Of a stretch of DNA of 64,000 bases, positions 33,101-41,629 are shown one piece after another. The DNA lies in the NCBI GenBank assembly GCA_945903265.1, contig CAMDNQ010000007.1:106555-170554 (forward strand), in the 5' to 3' direction. Under the pieces are notes generated by a model. The model did no database searches, was not told the DNA's origin, and saw nothing but the letters and a program-made list of their open reading frames with translations. Numbering within the stretch: the stretch's first letter is position 1; each line of letters starts with the position of its first letter. Source of the stretch: Candidatus Sulfopaludibacter sp. SbA3 (GTDB lineage Bacteria > Acidobacteriota > Vicinamibacteria > Vicinamibacterales > UBA2999). Both the position numbers and the translations under genes were made by a program.

Positions 33101-35226
33101 TGCGCGACTGGTTAGACTCCAGAACCGGCTTTCGCAACCTGTTGAAGCACGTGCTCGACGAGCCGCTCCCGAGCGGCCTCGGGTGGTGGTTCGTCACCGG
33201 CAGCGTCGTGCTGTTTCTGCTGGCGGTACAGCTCCTCACCGGCGTCGTGCTCGCCTTCTTCTATTCACCCTCCCCCGATACCGCCTACGACAGCGTCCGG
33301 TTCATCATGGAGCGCGTCACCTTCGGGCGCGTGCTGCGAGGGCTGCACTTCTTCGGCGCGAGCTTCATGGTCGTCGCGGCGATCGTCCACATGCTGCGCG
33401 TGGTGGCACTCGGCTCGTACAAGAAGCCGCGTGAGCTGAACTGGATCGTCGGCGTCCTGCTCCTGCTCATCATTCTCGCCTTCGCTCTGACGGGGTACCT
33501 GCTCCCCTGGGACCAGAAGGCGTACTGGGCGACGACCGTCACGATCAACATCGCGCGCGGCGTGCCGTTCGTCGGCACGTTCCTGAGCGCGGAGCTCATG
33601 GGCGGCGCGGACCTGGGTGCGCTCACGCTGATGCGCTGGTACGCCGCGCACGTCTTCCTGCTGCCCGCATGCCTAATCGGGTTCACCGTCGCGCATATCT
33701 ATCTGATGCGCCGGCAGGGCATCTCGGGACCCATCACGCCGGTGCCGGGTCCGCCCAAGCCGTTCTATCCGTACCACGCGCTCAAGGACACGATCGCCAT
33801 CGCCGTCGTCTTTGCGCTGCTCCTCGGGTTCTCGATCGTCTTCAATGCGCCGCTCGACGCGGTTGCCGACCCCACCGACGCGACGTACATCCCGCGTCCC
33901 GAGTGGTATTTCATGAGCCTGTTCGAGCTCCTGAAGTACTTCCCGGGCCGGCTCGAACCAGTCGCGACCGTCGTCATTCCGGGACTCGTCATCTCGCTGC
34001 TGCTCCTGCTGCCCTTCCTGGACCTGAGCCCGGACCGTGAAGCGCGGAGACGGCCCATCGTCATCGGCAGCTTCGTCGTCGTGCTCGCGGGCATCACGTT
34101 CCTCACCGTCCTCGGGTTCCGCAGTACGCCGTCAGAGGGCCAGCAGGCCGGCGCAGGCGCCGACGGCACGGTGCCCGACGGGACCGGGCAGATGATGGTC
34201 GAGGACGTCTTCAAGAACGTTCAGGCGCTCAAGGGCATGACCGTCGACGAGTTCATGGGAACGATGGGCCTGATGTCCGCGTCGCTCGGTCTGTGCTGCA
34301 GCGACTGCCATCCTGGCGCCGGCACCGACAGCGTCGTCTGGGAAGACGACAGCAACCCGCGAAAGGTGACCGCCCGGAGGATGGTGCTGATGATGCAGCA
34401 GATCAACCGGGACAACTTCTCAGGACGGCAGGTCGTGACCTGCTGGACCTGTCACCAGCTGCGCGACATTCCGGTCCAGACGCCGCGGCTCGACCACCTG
34501 TATAGCGAGGCGCTCACGGAGCTCGACGACGTCGTCCCCAGATTCGAGGGGATGCCGGAACCGCGCGTCATTATCGACAGGTACCTGGAGATCATCGGCG
34601 GCGCCGACAAGGTGAAGGGCATCACCAGCATCACGGCGACGGGGAAAGTTGAGGCGTTCGGCAGCTTCGGCGGCGGTGGGAACTTCGAGTTCTATGCGCA
34701 GGCGCCCGACAAGCGCGCGATGCACAGCCATCTGCCGTCGGGTGAGAGCGCCAGGACCTACGACGGCCGTACCGGCTGGTTTGCGATTCCGCTCGCCGTC
34801 GTCCCGAAGTACCCGCTGTCGGGCGGCGAGCTCGATGGCGCGCGCCTGGATGCGCTCCTCACGTTCCCCGCGCAAATCGCGACGGCGCTGACATCGCTGC
34901 GCGTCGGCCCGCGAACCGACGTTTTGGGCCGCGACGCCTACCTGCTGCAGGGCAATGGCGCGAACGGCTCGTTCGCGACGCTCTATTTCGATCGGGAAAC
35001 GGGGCTGCTGCTGCGGACCGTGCGCCACACGCCGTCGCAGATTGGCAAGGTGCCCGCGCAAATTGACTACGAGGATTACCGCGACGTGGCGGGGATCAAG
35101 TTCCCGCACAAGTGGACGTTCACCTGGCTCGACGGCCGGGACACGTTCCAGTTTGCTGATGTGAGATTCAACGCCCCGATTGGGGCGGCGAAATTCGGGG
35201 AGCCGCTGCTGCCAGCGACCCCCTGA
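33100..35226 (+). CDS. cytochrome b fused to a diheme c domain and a LolA-like C-terminal domain
   Basis: The protein has 708 residues. Residues 1-340 are a full cytochrome b with heme-b ligands His83, His97, His184 and His199 and the quinol-site motif P-E-W-Y at 267-270. A final helix (about 318-340) leads to a periplasmic part with two heme-c sites, C-S-D-C-H (400-404) and C-W-T-C-H (448-452), resembling the reaction-centre cytochrome family. Residues 480-708 are a beta-rich domain like outer-membrane lipoprotein-sorting proteins (I-I-G-G-A-D-K-V). With the Rieske gene it can move electrons from quinol through b and c hemes. The last domain is an odd partner. Confidence 0.88.
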   Translation: MRDWLDSRTGFRNLLKHVLDEPLPSGLGWWFVTGSVVLFLLAVQLLTGVVLAFFYSPSPDTAYDSVRFIMERVTFGRVLRGLHFFGASFMVVAAIVHMLRVVALGSYKKPRELNWIVGVLLLLIILAFALTGYLLPWDQKAYWATTVTINIARGVPFVGTFLSAELMGGADLGALTLMRWYAAHVFLLPACLIGFTVAHIYLMRRQGISGPITPVPGPPKPFYPYHALKDTIAIAVVFALLLGFSIVFNAPLDAVADPTDATYIPRPEWYFMSLFELLKYFPGRLEPVATVVIPGLVISLLLLLPFLDLSPDREARRRPIVIGSFVVVLAGITFLTVLGFRSTPSEGQQAGAGADGTVPDGTGQMMVEDVFKNVQALKGMTVDEFMGTMGLMSASLGLCCSDCHPGAGTDSVVWEDDSNPRKVTARRMVLMMQQINRDNFSGRQVVTCWTCHQLRDIPVQTPRLDHLYSEALTELDDVVPRFEGMPEPRVIIDRYLEIIGGADKVKGITSITATGKVEAFGSFGGGGNFEFYAQAPDKRAMHSHLPSGESARTYDGRTGWFAIPLAVVPKYPLSGGELDGARLDALLTFPAQIATALTSLRVGPRTDVLGRDAYLLQGNGANGSFATLYFDRETGLLLRTVRHTPSQIGKVPAQIDYEDYRDVAGIKFPHKWTFTWLDGRDTFQFADVRFNAPIGAAKFGEPLLPATP

Positions 35227-35231
35227 CCGCC

Positions 35232-35256
35232 GGCCGACCTGAAGGTCGGCCCCTAC
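35232..35256 (+). repeat. TGAA-loop palindrome after the cytochrome operon
   Basis: Stem GGCCGACC, loop TGAA, stem GGTCGGCC, then CCTACTT. The perfect 8-base stem lies between converging genes, overlapping the stop codon region of the minus-strand gene at 35253. It probably terminates both transcripts. Same family as 3340, 7539 and 50538. Confidence 0.75.
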
Positions 35257-36065
35257 TTGGGAATGGCGTCCTTGTACTTTTCGCTCTCCTGATCGAACCG
35301 GCAGTCCCACTCGAAAATCTCGGCGTTCCTGTCGAGCACCCGGTAGAGCGGCATGCTGATCTTCCACGGCCGTGTGAAGACCGTGGGATCCTCGATCGTC
35401 GCTTCGTACTGGATGTGATCGCGGTCGATGAAGGAGTAGCGCTCCACGACGTGCAGGTCGGCGCTGTGGTGATTCCCAGCGTGGTCGAACCATGTGCGCT
35501 CGTCCAGTTTCCGCACGTCCACAACGAGCGTGTCGCCGTCCCACTTGCCGCGCGAATCACCCATCAGGAAGTCCGGCCAGCCGTCCAGCCAGGCGCGTGA
35601 TTTTCCGGCAAGGTCGACCGTGCGCACCGCACGCGCGAAGGCGTACCGCATGCCGACCATGTTCGGGTTCTGGATGATCTCGAACGGATACGGCATGTAG
35701 GTTGCGCGCGGGACGCCGGGGAGATAGCACTTCGCGAAGGCCGGATCCTCGGTCAGGCGCCTGGAGAAGTTCTCCTGCTTCTGCTTCAACGCCTCCGGCT
35801 TGTACGGAATCTCGTTCCCCTCGACAACCCCGCGCCCAGGCGGCATGCCGACGAACGAGGTGTACGAGGAGGCGTGGTCCTGAAGGTCCCACGCCGCGGT
35901 GTTCAACGCCTGCCAGATCCCGCTGAAATCCGGCTTGCCGTCAGCCGTGCGCGGCACCTGATTCGCCGCCGGCTTCGCCGCGGGCGTCTGACCACCCGCA
36001 AGCGTGAATGCGCCAAGAACGATTCCTGCCGCGATGCCGAGTGTGAGTCTGCCCAGTGATCTCAT
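35253..36065 (-). CDS. secreted protein of the 'PDFSGIW' family
   Basis: The protein has 270 residues with a signal peptide (about 1-26). The mature start contains the marker A-D-G-K-P-D-F-S-G-I-W, common to a large Acidobacteriota family of unknown function, and later W-D-G-D-T-L-V-V-D-V-R, a second hallmark. These genes typically follow TonB receptors and DUF6152 genes, as here. It is the last gene of a four-gene minus-strand set starting at 40436. It may be a surface or periplasmic partner of the receptor. Confidence 0.75.
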   Translation of the reverse strand: MRSLGRLTLGIAAGIVLGAFTLAGGQTPAAKPAANQVPRTADGKPDFSGIWQALNTAAWDLQDHASSYTSFVGMPPGRGVVEGNEIPYKPEALKQKQENFSRRLTEDPAFAKCYLPGVPRATYMPYPFEIIQNPNMVGMRYAFARAVRTVDLAGKSRAWLDGWPDFLMGDSRGKWDGDTLVVDVRKLDERTWFDHAGNHHSADLHVVERYSFIDRDHIQYEATIEDPTVFTRPWKISMPLYRVLDRNAEIFEWDCRFDQESEKYKDAIPK

Positions 36066-36077
36066 CGTGACCCGCCC

Positions 36078-37013
36078 CTAGAAGCCGAAGATGTTCTGCA
36101 TTGAGTAGCTGCCTTCGTGGCACGTGAACTCCGGCGCCGGCTCCTCGGTTTCATCCATCGGATAGAAAAAGCCGGCGGACTTCACCGGGCGCGTGAACGT
36201 CTTCGGATCGTCGTACGTGAGCACGAACGTAATCAGCTTGTCCGACACGACGGTGAACTGCTCGGTAATGTGCAGCTCCTGGCTGAAAGGCGGAAACGTG
36301 TTGCCGACACCGAAGTAGGCCCTGCCATCCAGGTTCGTGGTGTCGACGTGCAATGTATTGCCTTCCCACCGGCCGGTCGAGTGGCCGCCAAAGAGCCGCA
36401 TGTTCGGACTGGGGTGCGCGCGGCCATCCGTGTAGAACACGCGGGTGTGGTGATTGGCCTCGAACAGCAGGTGGACCTGCCCCGGTCTCTGCAGGATGTT
36501 CACGCTTCCGCCGGCCCACGGCTGCGGCGGCGCACAGCGCACGCTGAGTTCGAGATACGCGAGGTTCTTTGCGGGGCAGCACATGTTCTTCGCGTAATCC
36601 AGGCGCCGCGCTCGCCCCTCGACGGTGTAGGGAAGCAGACGGTCGACCGGATCGATCACCCCCTGCGGGGGACGCGGGTTGGGCATGTACTTCGGCGGCT
36701 TCGCCACCGCGACTTCGCCGCCCGACCCTGCCGCGACAGGCCCCTGCCCGAAGCCCTGGGGCTCCGACAGGACGCCGAACGCCTTCAGTTCGCTTTCCGG
36801 TGCGTTCGCCTCGTTGAGGCCACCGCCAACGCGTACCCACGTTCCGCGGATATCCGGGGTTCCATCCGGCAGGCGCTTGATGGCGCCCGCTGCCGCGGCG
36901 GCGGGCTTCGCAGCGGCCGCCGGCGACTGACCCACCGCAATACCCGGCATGGTCCACGACGCCGCGATCGCCACGACGGCGGCCGCAGCGGTTCCAAGAA
37001 GTTGTGTCCTCAC
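36078..37013 (-). CDS. secreted protein related to the 'PDFSGIW' family
   Basis: The protein has 311 residues with a signal peptide (about 1-29). The family marker here is L-P-D-G-T-P-D-I-R-G-T-W, with the later hallmark R-W-E-G-N-T-L-H-V-D-T-T-N-L and a C-terminal T-F-T-R-P-V-K-S segment. It is a diverged paralogue of the next gene downstream (35253), which shares the T-F-T-R-P strand, suggesting local duplication. It ends 12 bases before that gene's start. Confidence 0.75.
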   Translation of the reverse strand: MRTQLLGTAAAAVVAIAASWTMPGIAVGQSPAAAAKPAAAAAGAIKRLPDGTPDIRGTWVRVGGGLNEANAPESELKAFGVLSEPQGFGQGPVAAGSGGEVAVAKPPKYMPNPRPPQGVIDPVDRLLPYTVEGRARRLDYAKNMCCPAKNLAYLELSVRCAPPQPWAGGSVNILQRPGQVHLLFEANHHTRVFYTDGRAHPSPNMRLFGGHSTGRWEGNTLHVDTTNLDGRAYFGVGNTFPPFSQELHITEQFTVVSDKLITFVLTYDDPKTFTRPVKSAGFFYPMDETEEPAPEFTCHEGSYSMQNIFGF

Positions 37014-37036
37014 GTGTGACCCCTTTCGCCTACGTG

Positions 37037-37435
37037 CTACTGCGCCTGTTTGAGCGACGACGCCGCAAACAGGTCCCTGCCGTCGGGCAATCTCACCTGG
37101 AACGCGTTGCCCACGGATCCACCGGCCCGGGCCATGAATCCGCTGATCGTGACCGCCGTCCCGGGCTTGATGTCATTGCGCGACCAGCCGGCCCGCAGCA
37201 GCGCGTTCGGCGCGCCCATCTCGAATCGCCAGTTGGTTACCTTGCCGTCAGGCGTCTTCACGTCGATGAAGAGCCATGCGTGGGGGTTCGTCCATTCGAG
37301 CTTCGTGATCTCGCCTGCGAGCTTGACCGGCTTCGACTGATCGAACTCCGCGGAGAACGCATGGTGGGCGACGAGCGGGGCCGCTGCCACGAACACACAC
37401 AGCGCCGCCGTTATGAGTAGACCTGCCTTACGCAT
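37037..37435 (-). CDS. DUF6152 family secreted protein
   Basis: The protein has 132 residues with a signal peptide (about 1-23) followed at once by H-H-A-F-S-A-E-F-D, the DUF6152 signature, and later E-W-T-N-P-H-A-W-L-F-I-D-V. A compact OB-like beta barrel is likely. The adjacent histidines at the mature N-terminus could bind a metal such as copper; that is inference. It lies between the TonB receptor (10 bases) and the PDIRGTW gene (23 bases) in one operon. Confidence 0.85.
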   Translation of the reverse strand: MRKAGLLITAALCVFVAAAPLVAHHAFSAEFDQSKPVKLAGEITKLEWTNPHAWLFIDVKTPDGKVTNWRFEMGAPNALLRAGWSRNDIKPGTAVTISGFMARAGGSVGNAFQVRLPDGRDLFAASSLKQAQ

Positions 37436-37445
37436 ACAAACCTCC

Positions 37446-40436
37446 CTAGAAGTCGATCTGGGTCCCGATCTGGAAATACCGCGCCTGCAGGATCAGGGAC
37501 GGCCGCTGCCACCGGTTGTTGGCGGCATTCGAGCTGAACCTCGTGGCGATCGTCTGCCAGTCATTCGAGTTCAGCACGTTGTAAATGTCCAGCGACACGC
37601 GCACGCGTTTCGCCCCGTTGCCCGCGATCTGCTTGCCCAGGCGCAGATCGAGCTGCTTGGTATGCCCGCCCACCAGTGCGAACGGCTTGAGCAGCTCCAC
37701 CGCCACGGTTCCGGCCGTGCCCGCCGACAGGTTGCGCCCCAGCGAGGGCGCAATCTCGGCATTGGTCGCAATGTAATCCGCCGTAATCGACTGGAACAGT
37801 CCGCCGCCGGCGGGCTGGGGGACGGCCTGATAGGTGCCGCTCAGACTCACGCCCCATGGCAGCTGATAGACAGCGTACCCCTTGTACTGGGTCAGGTATG
37901 GCGGAATGACCTCGCAGCTCGTCATCGGGCTCTGCGGAGTGGTGGTGGACGCCACGGCGGGGCTCGTCACGCTCAGGAAGACCGCCGGCACGTCCACGGT
38001 GAAGCACTGGCTCGTCGTCGTGCGTCCGGTGCTGAGGCCCGCGAACAGCGTCAGTCCCTGGATGCGCCAGCTCATCGACGCGTCGACGCCGTTATAGACC
38101 TCCGTCTGCTCGCCGTAGTGCTTCGCCGCGCGAACCAGGTTCTGCGACTGGCCGACCTTGTTCGGCTTGAGGTCGTAGAAGCCGCAGATCTGCTCGCCGG
38201 CATTCGGCAGCCGCGAATCGTTGCGGGGCGCCGTGATGCAAAACGGATCGTAGTCCGACGGTGTCACCAGCTGGTTGTCGACCACGCTGAAGTTGCCGTA
38301 CCAGCGGCGGAAGTAGCCGACGTCGACCGACATGCCACTGGCGATTTGGTGCTGGACGCCGAAGCTCGTGCTCCAGTTGAACGGCCGCACGCCCCACCCT
38401 TCCAGCACTTCCTTGTCGAACTGGGTCGCCGTCGGGTTGACCTTGCCGAAGTTCAGGTTCGACAACGGGCCGCACTCGTTATTGAGCGCCGGGTTGCTGA
38501 AGTCGCAGTCGGGATAGTAGTTGCCGTTGCTGTCGGTCCACGCCCTGGTGGCGCTGTTCACCGACGTATTCACCGGATTGACGTTCGACGCGAGACTCCC
38601 GCCCGAGATGTAGCGGCCGACCGTCGCCTTGACGGCGGTGCGGCCCGTGCCAAAGAGGTCGTACGACAGACCGATGCGCGGGTTGATGTCCTTCCAGTTC
38701 GGGACGTTCTTGACCGCGGCGAAATTGCGCTCCGGCACGAATCGGCCCGCAGGGAGGTGCTGCTCGGGCACGGCGGCGTTGAGATAGTCGAAGCGGACGC
38801 CGTAGTTGATCGTCATGCGGCGCAGCGCCCACGAGTCCTGCGCGAACACGCCCAGATCGGCCTTGATGTCGTTGCGCTGCTCGATCGGCGTGGCGAAAAG
38901 GGTGATCCGGCGCGGCACGCCCTGGAGGAAGTTGTAGTTCATGTCGCCGTTGACCGACGTGTTGTTGTACGTCGGCCCGTTACCGCGCACGCGCATCATG
39001 AACCCGGCCTTGTAGCTGTGCGAACCGGTCACGTAGGCGGCCGATGAGCGGAACGTGAGCGGGTTGTCGAAGTTGTGGCCGTAGACCGTGGACGCCCGAT
39101 AGATCTGGCCCGTCGAATCCTCCGTCACCGAAATGACGTCGAAGCCGACCGCGGGGTCGATCTGCCGCCGCTCGTCCCAGTCCTGCTCGTACGACATGAA
39201 ACCCGTATCGAGCAGCAGCTTGTTGTTCACCGGGACACGCCAGACCGCCGTCCAGATGGCGTTTGGATAGAACGGCGTGTAGGTGGTGGCTTCCGGCGAG
39301 ACAGTCGCGGCGGCGCGCCGGCGCGGCGTGATGCGGCGGTCCTTCTCGTAGCTGAAGTTGAACTTGTTGCGCGGTGTCGCCTGCCAGGTGAGGCGAGCAG
39401 CGTAGTTGCGGTGGACCTGCGTGTCGGTGCCCTGGCGGCTCGTATCGGGCACGTACACCCACGCCAGCGGGTCCTTGTTGTAAAAGTGGTCCGCGACGTA
39501 CTTCTCAATCTCGTTGTTGCGATACGCGCCGTAGAACCACAGCTTGTCTTCGATCAGCGGTCCGCCGCCGTTCGGGTTCACGTCCCAGGTGCGGTTCAGG
39601 CCGTTGACGGCCGTCAGCCCCTGCGCGATGTATTCGTCCGAGAGGTTGCTGTTCGCCATGCTCTTGTTGGCATACAGCGCCATGACGTTCCAGTTGAAGG
39701 TGTTGCCGCCTTCCTTCGGAATGGCATTCATCCAGACGCCGGAATACTGCGCCTCGGCGTCGCCGCCGTCGGTGCGCACGCTGACTTCCTGGACGCTGCC
39801 CTCGTTCATGTAGAAGGTGACAGCCTGTCCGCCGGCCGACCCGCGCCGATCCGACATGCCGTCGATCGCGCTGTTCGTCTCGCCGATGCGGCTGCCGTGC
39901 ACCGACAGGCTCCGCGACGCCGGACCGTCGATATTCTGGCCGCCCACGACGCCCGGGATCGTCTGCGCGAGGCTCTGAATCTGCCGGTTGTTCGGCAGGC
40001 TCTCGAGCACCTCCTTGTCGTAGACGGCGCTGCGGGTCGTGCTCGTCACGTCCACGAGCGGCGCTTCGCCGGTGACGCTGATCGTCTCGTTCAGCTCACC
40101 CACGTTCAAGTCGGCGTTGACGGTCGCCGTGAAGTCGGCGCGGAGCTCGAAATTCTCGACGCGGACCGTGTTGAAGCCGGGCAGCGTGAAGGTGATGGTG
40201 TAGGTGCCGGGGCGAAGGTCGACGATGCGATAGACGCCGGAGGAGTCGGTGGCGACCGCGCGCACGCGCTCGATCAGCGCGGGGCTGGCAGCTTCAACGG
40301 TCACGCCGGGCAGCACGGCGCCCGTCGTATCCCGGACGGTCCCCGCCAGATTGCTCTGGGCGGCCTGGCCGTATACATGGACGGGAAGAACAAGAGACGC
40401 CGCGGTAGCCACCCACAGGAACAGGCGAGAGGTCAT
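37446..40436 (-). CDS. Oar-like TonB-dependent receptor
   Basis: The protein has 996 residues with a signal peptide (about 1-23), a carboxypeptidase-regulatory-like domain (about 28-110, D-T-T-G-A-V-L-P-G-V-T-V), a plug (about 130-250, V-T-G-E-A-P-L-V-D-V-T) and a large barrel ending in Phe (I-G-T-Q-I-D-F). This is the Oar/SusC-like type that fills Acidobacteriota genomes. A GAGGAGC ribosome site lies before the ATG. It heads an operon with a DUF6152 protein and two PDFSGIW-type secreted proteins. Confidence 0.92.
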   Translation of the reverse strand: MTSRLFLWVATAASLVLPVHVYGQAAQSNLAGTVRDTTGAVLPGVTVEAASPALIERVRAVATDSSGVYRIVDLRPGTYTITFTLPGFNTVRVENFELRADFTATVNADLNVGELNETISVTGEAPLVDVTSTTRSAVYDKEVLESLPNNRQIQSLAQTIPGVVGGQNIDGPASRSLSVHGSRIGETNSAIDGMSDRRGSAGGQAVTFYMNEGSVQEVSVRTDGGDAEAQYSGVWMNAIPKEGGNTFNWNVMALYANKSMANSNLSDEYIAQGLTAVNGLNRTWDVNPNGGGPLIEDKLWFYGAYRNNEIEKYVADHFYNKDPLAWVYVPDTSRQGTDTQVHRNYAARLTWQATPRNKFNFSYEKDRRITPRRRAAATVSPEATTYTPFYPNAIWTAVWRVPVNNKLLLDTGFMSYEQDWDERRQIDPAVGFDVISVTEDSTGQIYRASTVYGHNFDNPLTFRSSAAYVTGSHSYKAGFMMRVRGNGPTYNNTSVNGDMNYNFLQGVPRRITLFATPIEQRNDIKADLGVFAQDSWALRRMTINYGVRFDYLNAAVPEQHLPAGRFVPERNFAAVKNVPNWKDINPRIGLSYDLFGTGRTAVKATVGRYISGGSLASNVNPVNTSVNSATRAWTDSNGNYYPDCDFSNPALNNECGPLSNLNFGKVNPTATQFDKEVLEGWGVRPFNWSTSFGVQHQIASGMSVDVGYFRRWYGNFSVVDNQLVTPSDYDPFCITAPRNDSRLPNAGEQICGFYDLKPNKVGQSQNLVRAAKHYGEQTEVYNGVDASMSWRIQGLTLFAGLSTGRTTTSQCFTVDVPAVFLSVTSPAVASTTTPQSPMTSCEVIPPYLTQYKGYAVYQLPWGVSLSGTYQAVPQPAGGGLFQSITADYIATNAEIAPSLGRNLSAGTAGTVAVELLKPFALVGGHTKQLDLRLGKQIAGNGAKRVRVSLDIYNVLNSNDWQTIATRFSSNAANNRWQRPSLILQARYFQIGTQIDF

Positions 40437-40550
40437 AAAAGCTCCTCGGTAGATAGGGGTTCCGGCGCGATTGTCTGGGGGTCGTTTTACCCGGCGCGAT
40501 GCTAACACACCTGTCCGGAGGGTCCTTTGATCTTCTTCGGGGCTTTCGGC

Positions 40551-40556
40551 TAGGTT
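40551..40556 (+). promoter_or_regulatory. -10-like box TAGGTT 6 bases before the SMP-30 gene
   Basis: TAGGTT ends 6 bases before the ATG at 40563, which would put the transcription start on the A of the ATG. No ribosome site is present. It matches the gltX arrangement. Confidence 0.4.
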
Positions 40557-40562
40557 TTGACC

Positions 40563-41564
40563 ATGAAAGCGATTGTCGCAATGGTCATCCTGCTGGCGTC
40601 CCAGGCGGCGCCGCCGTCCGCGCCGATGGTTACCGCGCTCGATATTCCAGGAGTCGTCAAGGGCGGCACGCCAATCGAACGGATTCTCACGGGTTTCGAT
40701 GGGCTCGACGATCCGATCGGCATCACCGACGGCACGATCCTCTTTTCAGAACCGAACGCGCGGCGCATTCACCGCCTTGACCCGCGTACGAACGCGGTCT
40801 CGGTGCTCGTGGCCGAGTCGAACGAGTCGCACGGGATCAGCGAGGACAGCAAGGGACGGCTCATCACGGCACAGGCGTGGGACGGCTCCACCCGAATCGG
40901 TGTGATGTGGCCGGCGTCGGCGGTGGCGGTGCTGTCCGACAACTTCGAGGGCCGGCCGTACAGCCGGCCGAACGACCTGATCGTCGCGCGCAACGGCGGC
41001 GTCTATTTCACCGATCCCGGGCTCACCGCGCAGCAGGCCGAGGCGCTCGTGAAGCGGCTCGGGAAGCCGCTCGCACCGCGGCTGCCGGCGTCGGTCTACT
41101 ACATTCCCCCGGGTGGCCGGGCCATCCGGATCGACGACCGGATGATCCGCCCGAACGGTATTCAATTGAGCCGCGACGAGAAGACCCTCTACGTCAGCGA
41201 CTCGAACGGCGCAGAGATCATCGCCTGGGAGATCCAGCCGGACGGCCTGGTCCGCAACCGCCGCGCGTTCGGCACGCTGACCGGCCGCAGCACACGCGAC
41301 AACGGCCTTGGCGGCGTCAAGACGTTTGCCGATGGCATGACGATCGACAACGACGGGCGCCTGTATGTCACAACCGGCGGGGGCGTTGAAGTCTTGAGCG
41401 CCGAAGGCCGGCATCTGGGAACCATTCCGGTACGGTGCCCGCCGAATGACTGCCAGAACCTCGCATTTGGAGGGCCGGACAAGCAGACCCTGTACGTCGC
41501 CGGCGCAGGTTCGCTGTACAGGGTGGCGATGATCGCGCGGGGATTCGCGGGCCGGCCGAAATAA
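40563..41564 (+). CDS. exported SMP-30/gluconolactonase-like beta-propeller
   Basis: The protein has 333 residues with a short signal peptide (about 1-16). The SMP-30/LRE pattern is clear: D-P-I-G-I-T-D-G-T-I-L-F-S-E, then R-P-N-D-L-I-V-A-R-N-G-G-V-Y-F-T-D-P, then I-R-P-N-G-I-Q-L-S-R-D-E and G-G-V-K-T-F-A-D-G-M, giving the Asn and Asp metal ligands of lactonases. The probable reaction is hydrolysis of a sugar lactone. It lies between two outward-facing receptor genes and ends at an inverted heptamer repeat. Confidence 0.88.
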   Translation: MKAIVAMVILLASQAAPPSAPMVTALDIPGVVKGGTPIERILTGFDGLDDPIGITDGTILFSEPNARRIHRLDPRTNAVSVLVAESNESHGISEDSKGRLITAQAWDGSTRIGVMWPASAVAVLSDNFEGRPYSRPNDLIVARNGGVYFTDPGLTAQQAEALVKRLGKPLAPRLPASVYYIPPGGRAIRIDDRMIRPNGIQLSRDEKTLYVSDSNGAEIIAWEIQPDGLVRNRRAFGTLTGRSTRDNGLGGVKTFADGMTIDNDGRLYVTTGGGVEVLSAEGRHLGTIPVRCPPNDCQNLAFGGPDKQTLYVAGAGSLYRVAMIARGFAGRPK

Positions 41565-41570
41565 GGGGGG

Positions 41571-41622
41571 TCAGGGATCAGGGATCAGGGATGAGGGATC
41601 CGATCCCTGATCCCTGATCCCT
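41571..41622. terminator. inverted heptamer repeat array, two-way terminator
   Basis: TCAGGGA units on the left face ATCCCTG units on the right, forming a long hairpin of roughly 20 pairs between converging SMP-30 and TonB receptor genes. The unit is the same as the tandem repeat at 14857-14890. Function as terminator is inferred from position and folding. Confidence 0.75.
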
Positions 41623-41629
41623 TCGCGTT

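Noticed and set aside
37413..40505. Two long plus-strand open frames opposite the TonB receptor
   Set aside because: Low-complexity Arg/Ala/Val translations with no start context; shadow of the GC-rich receptor gene.
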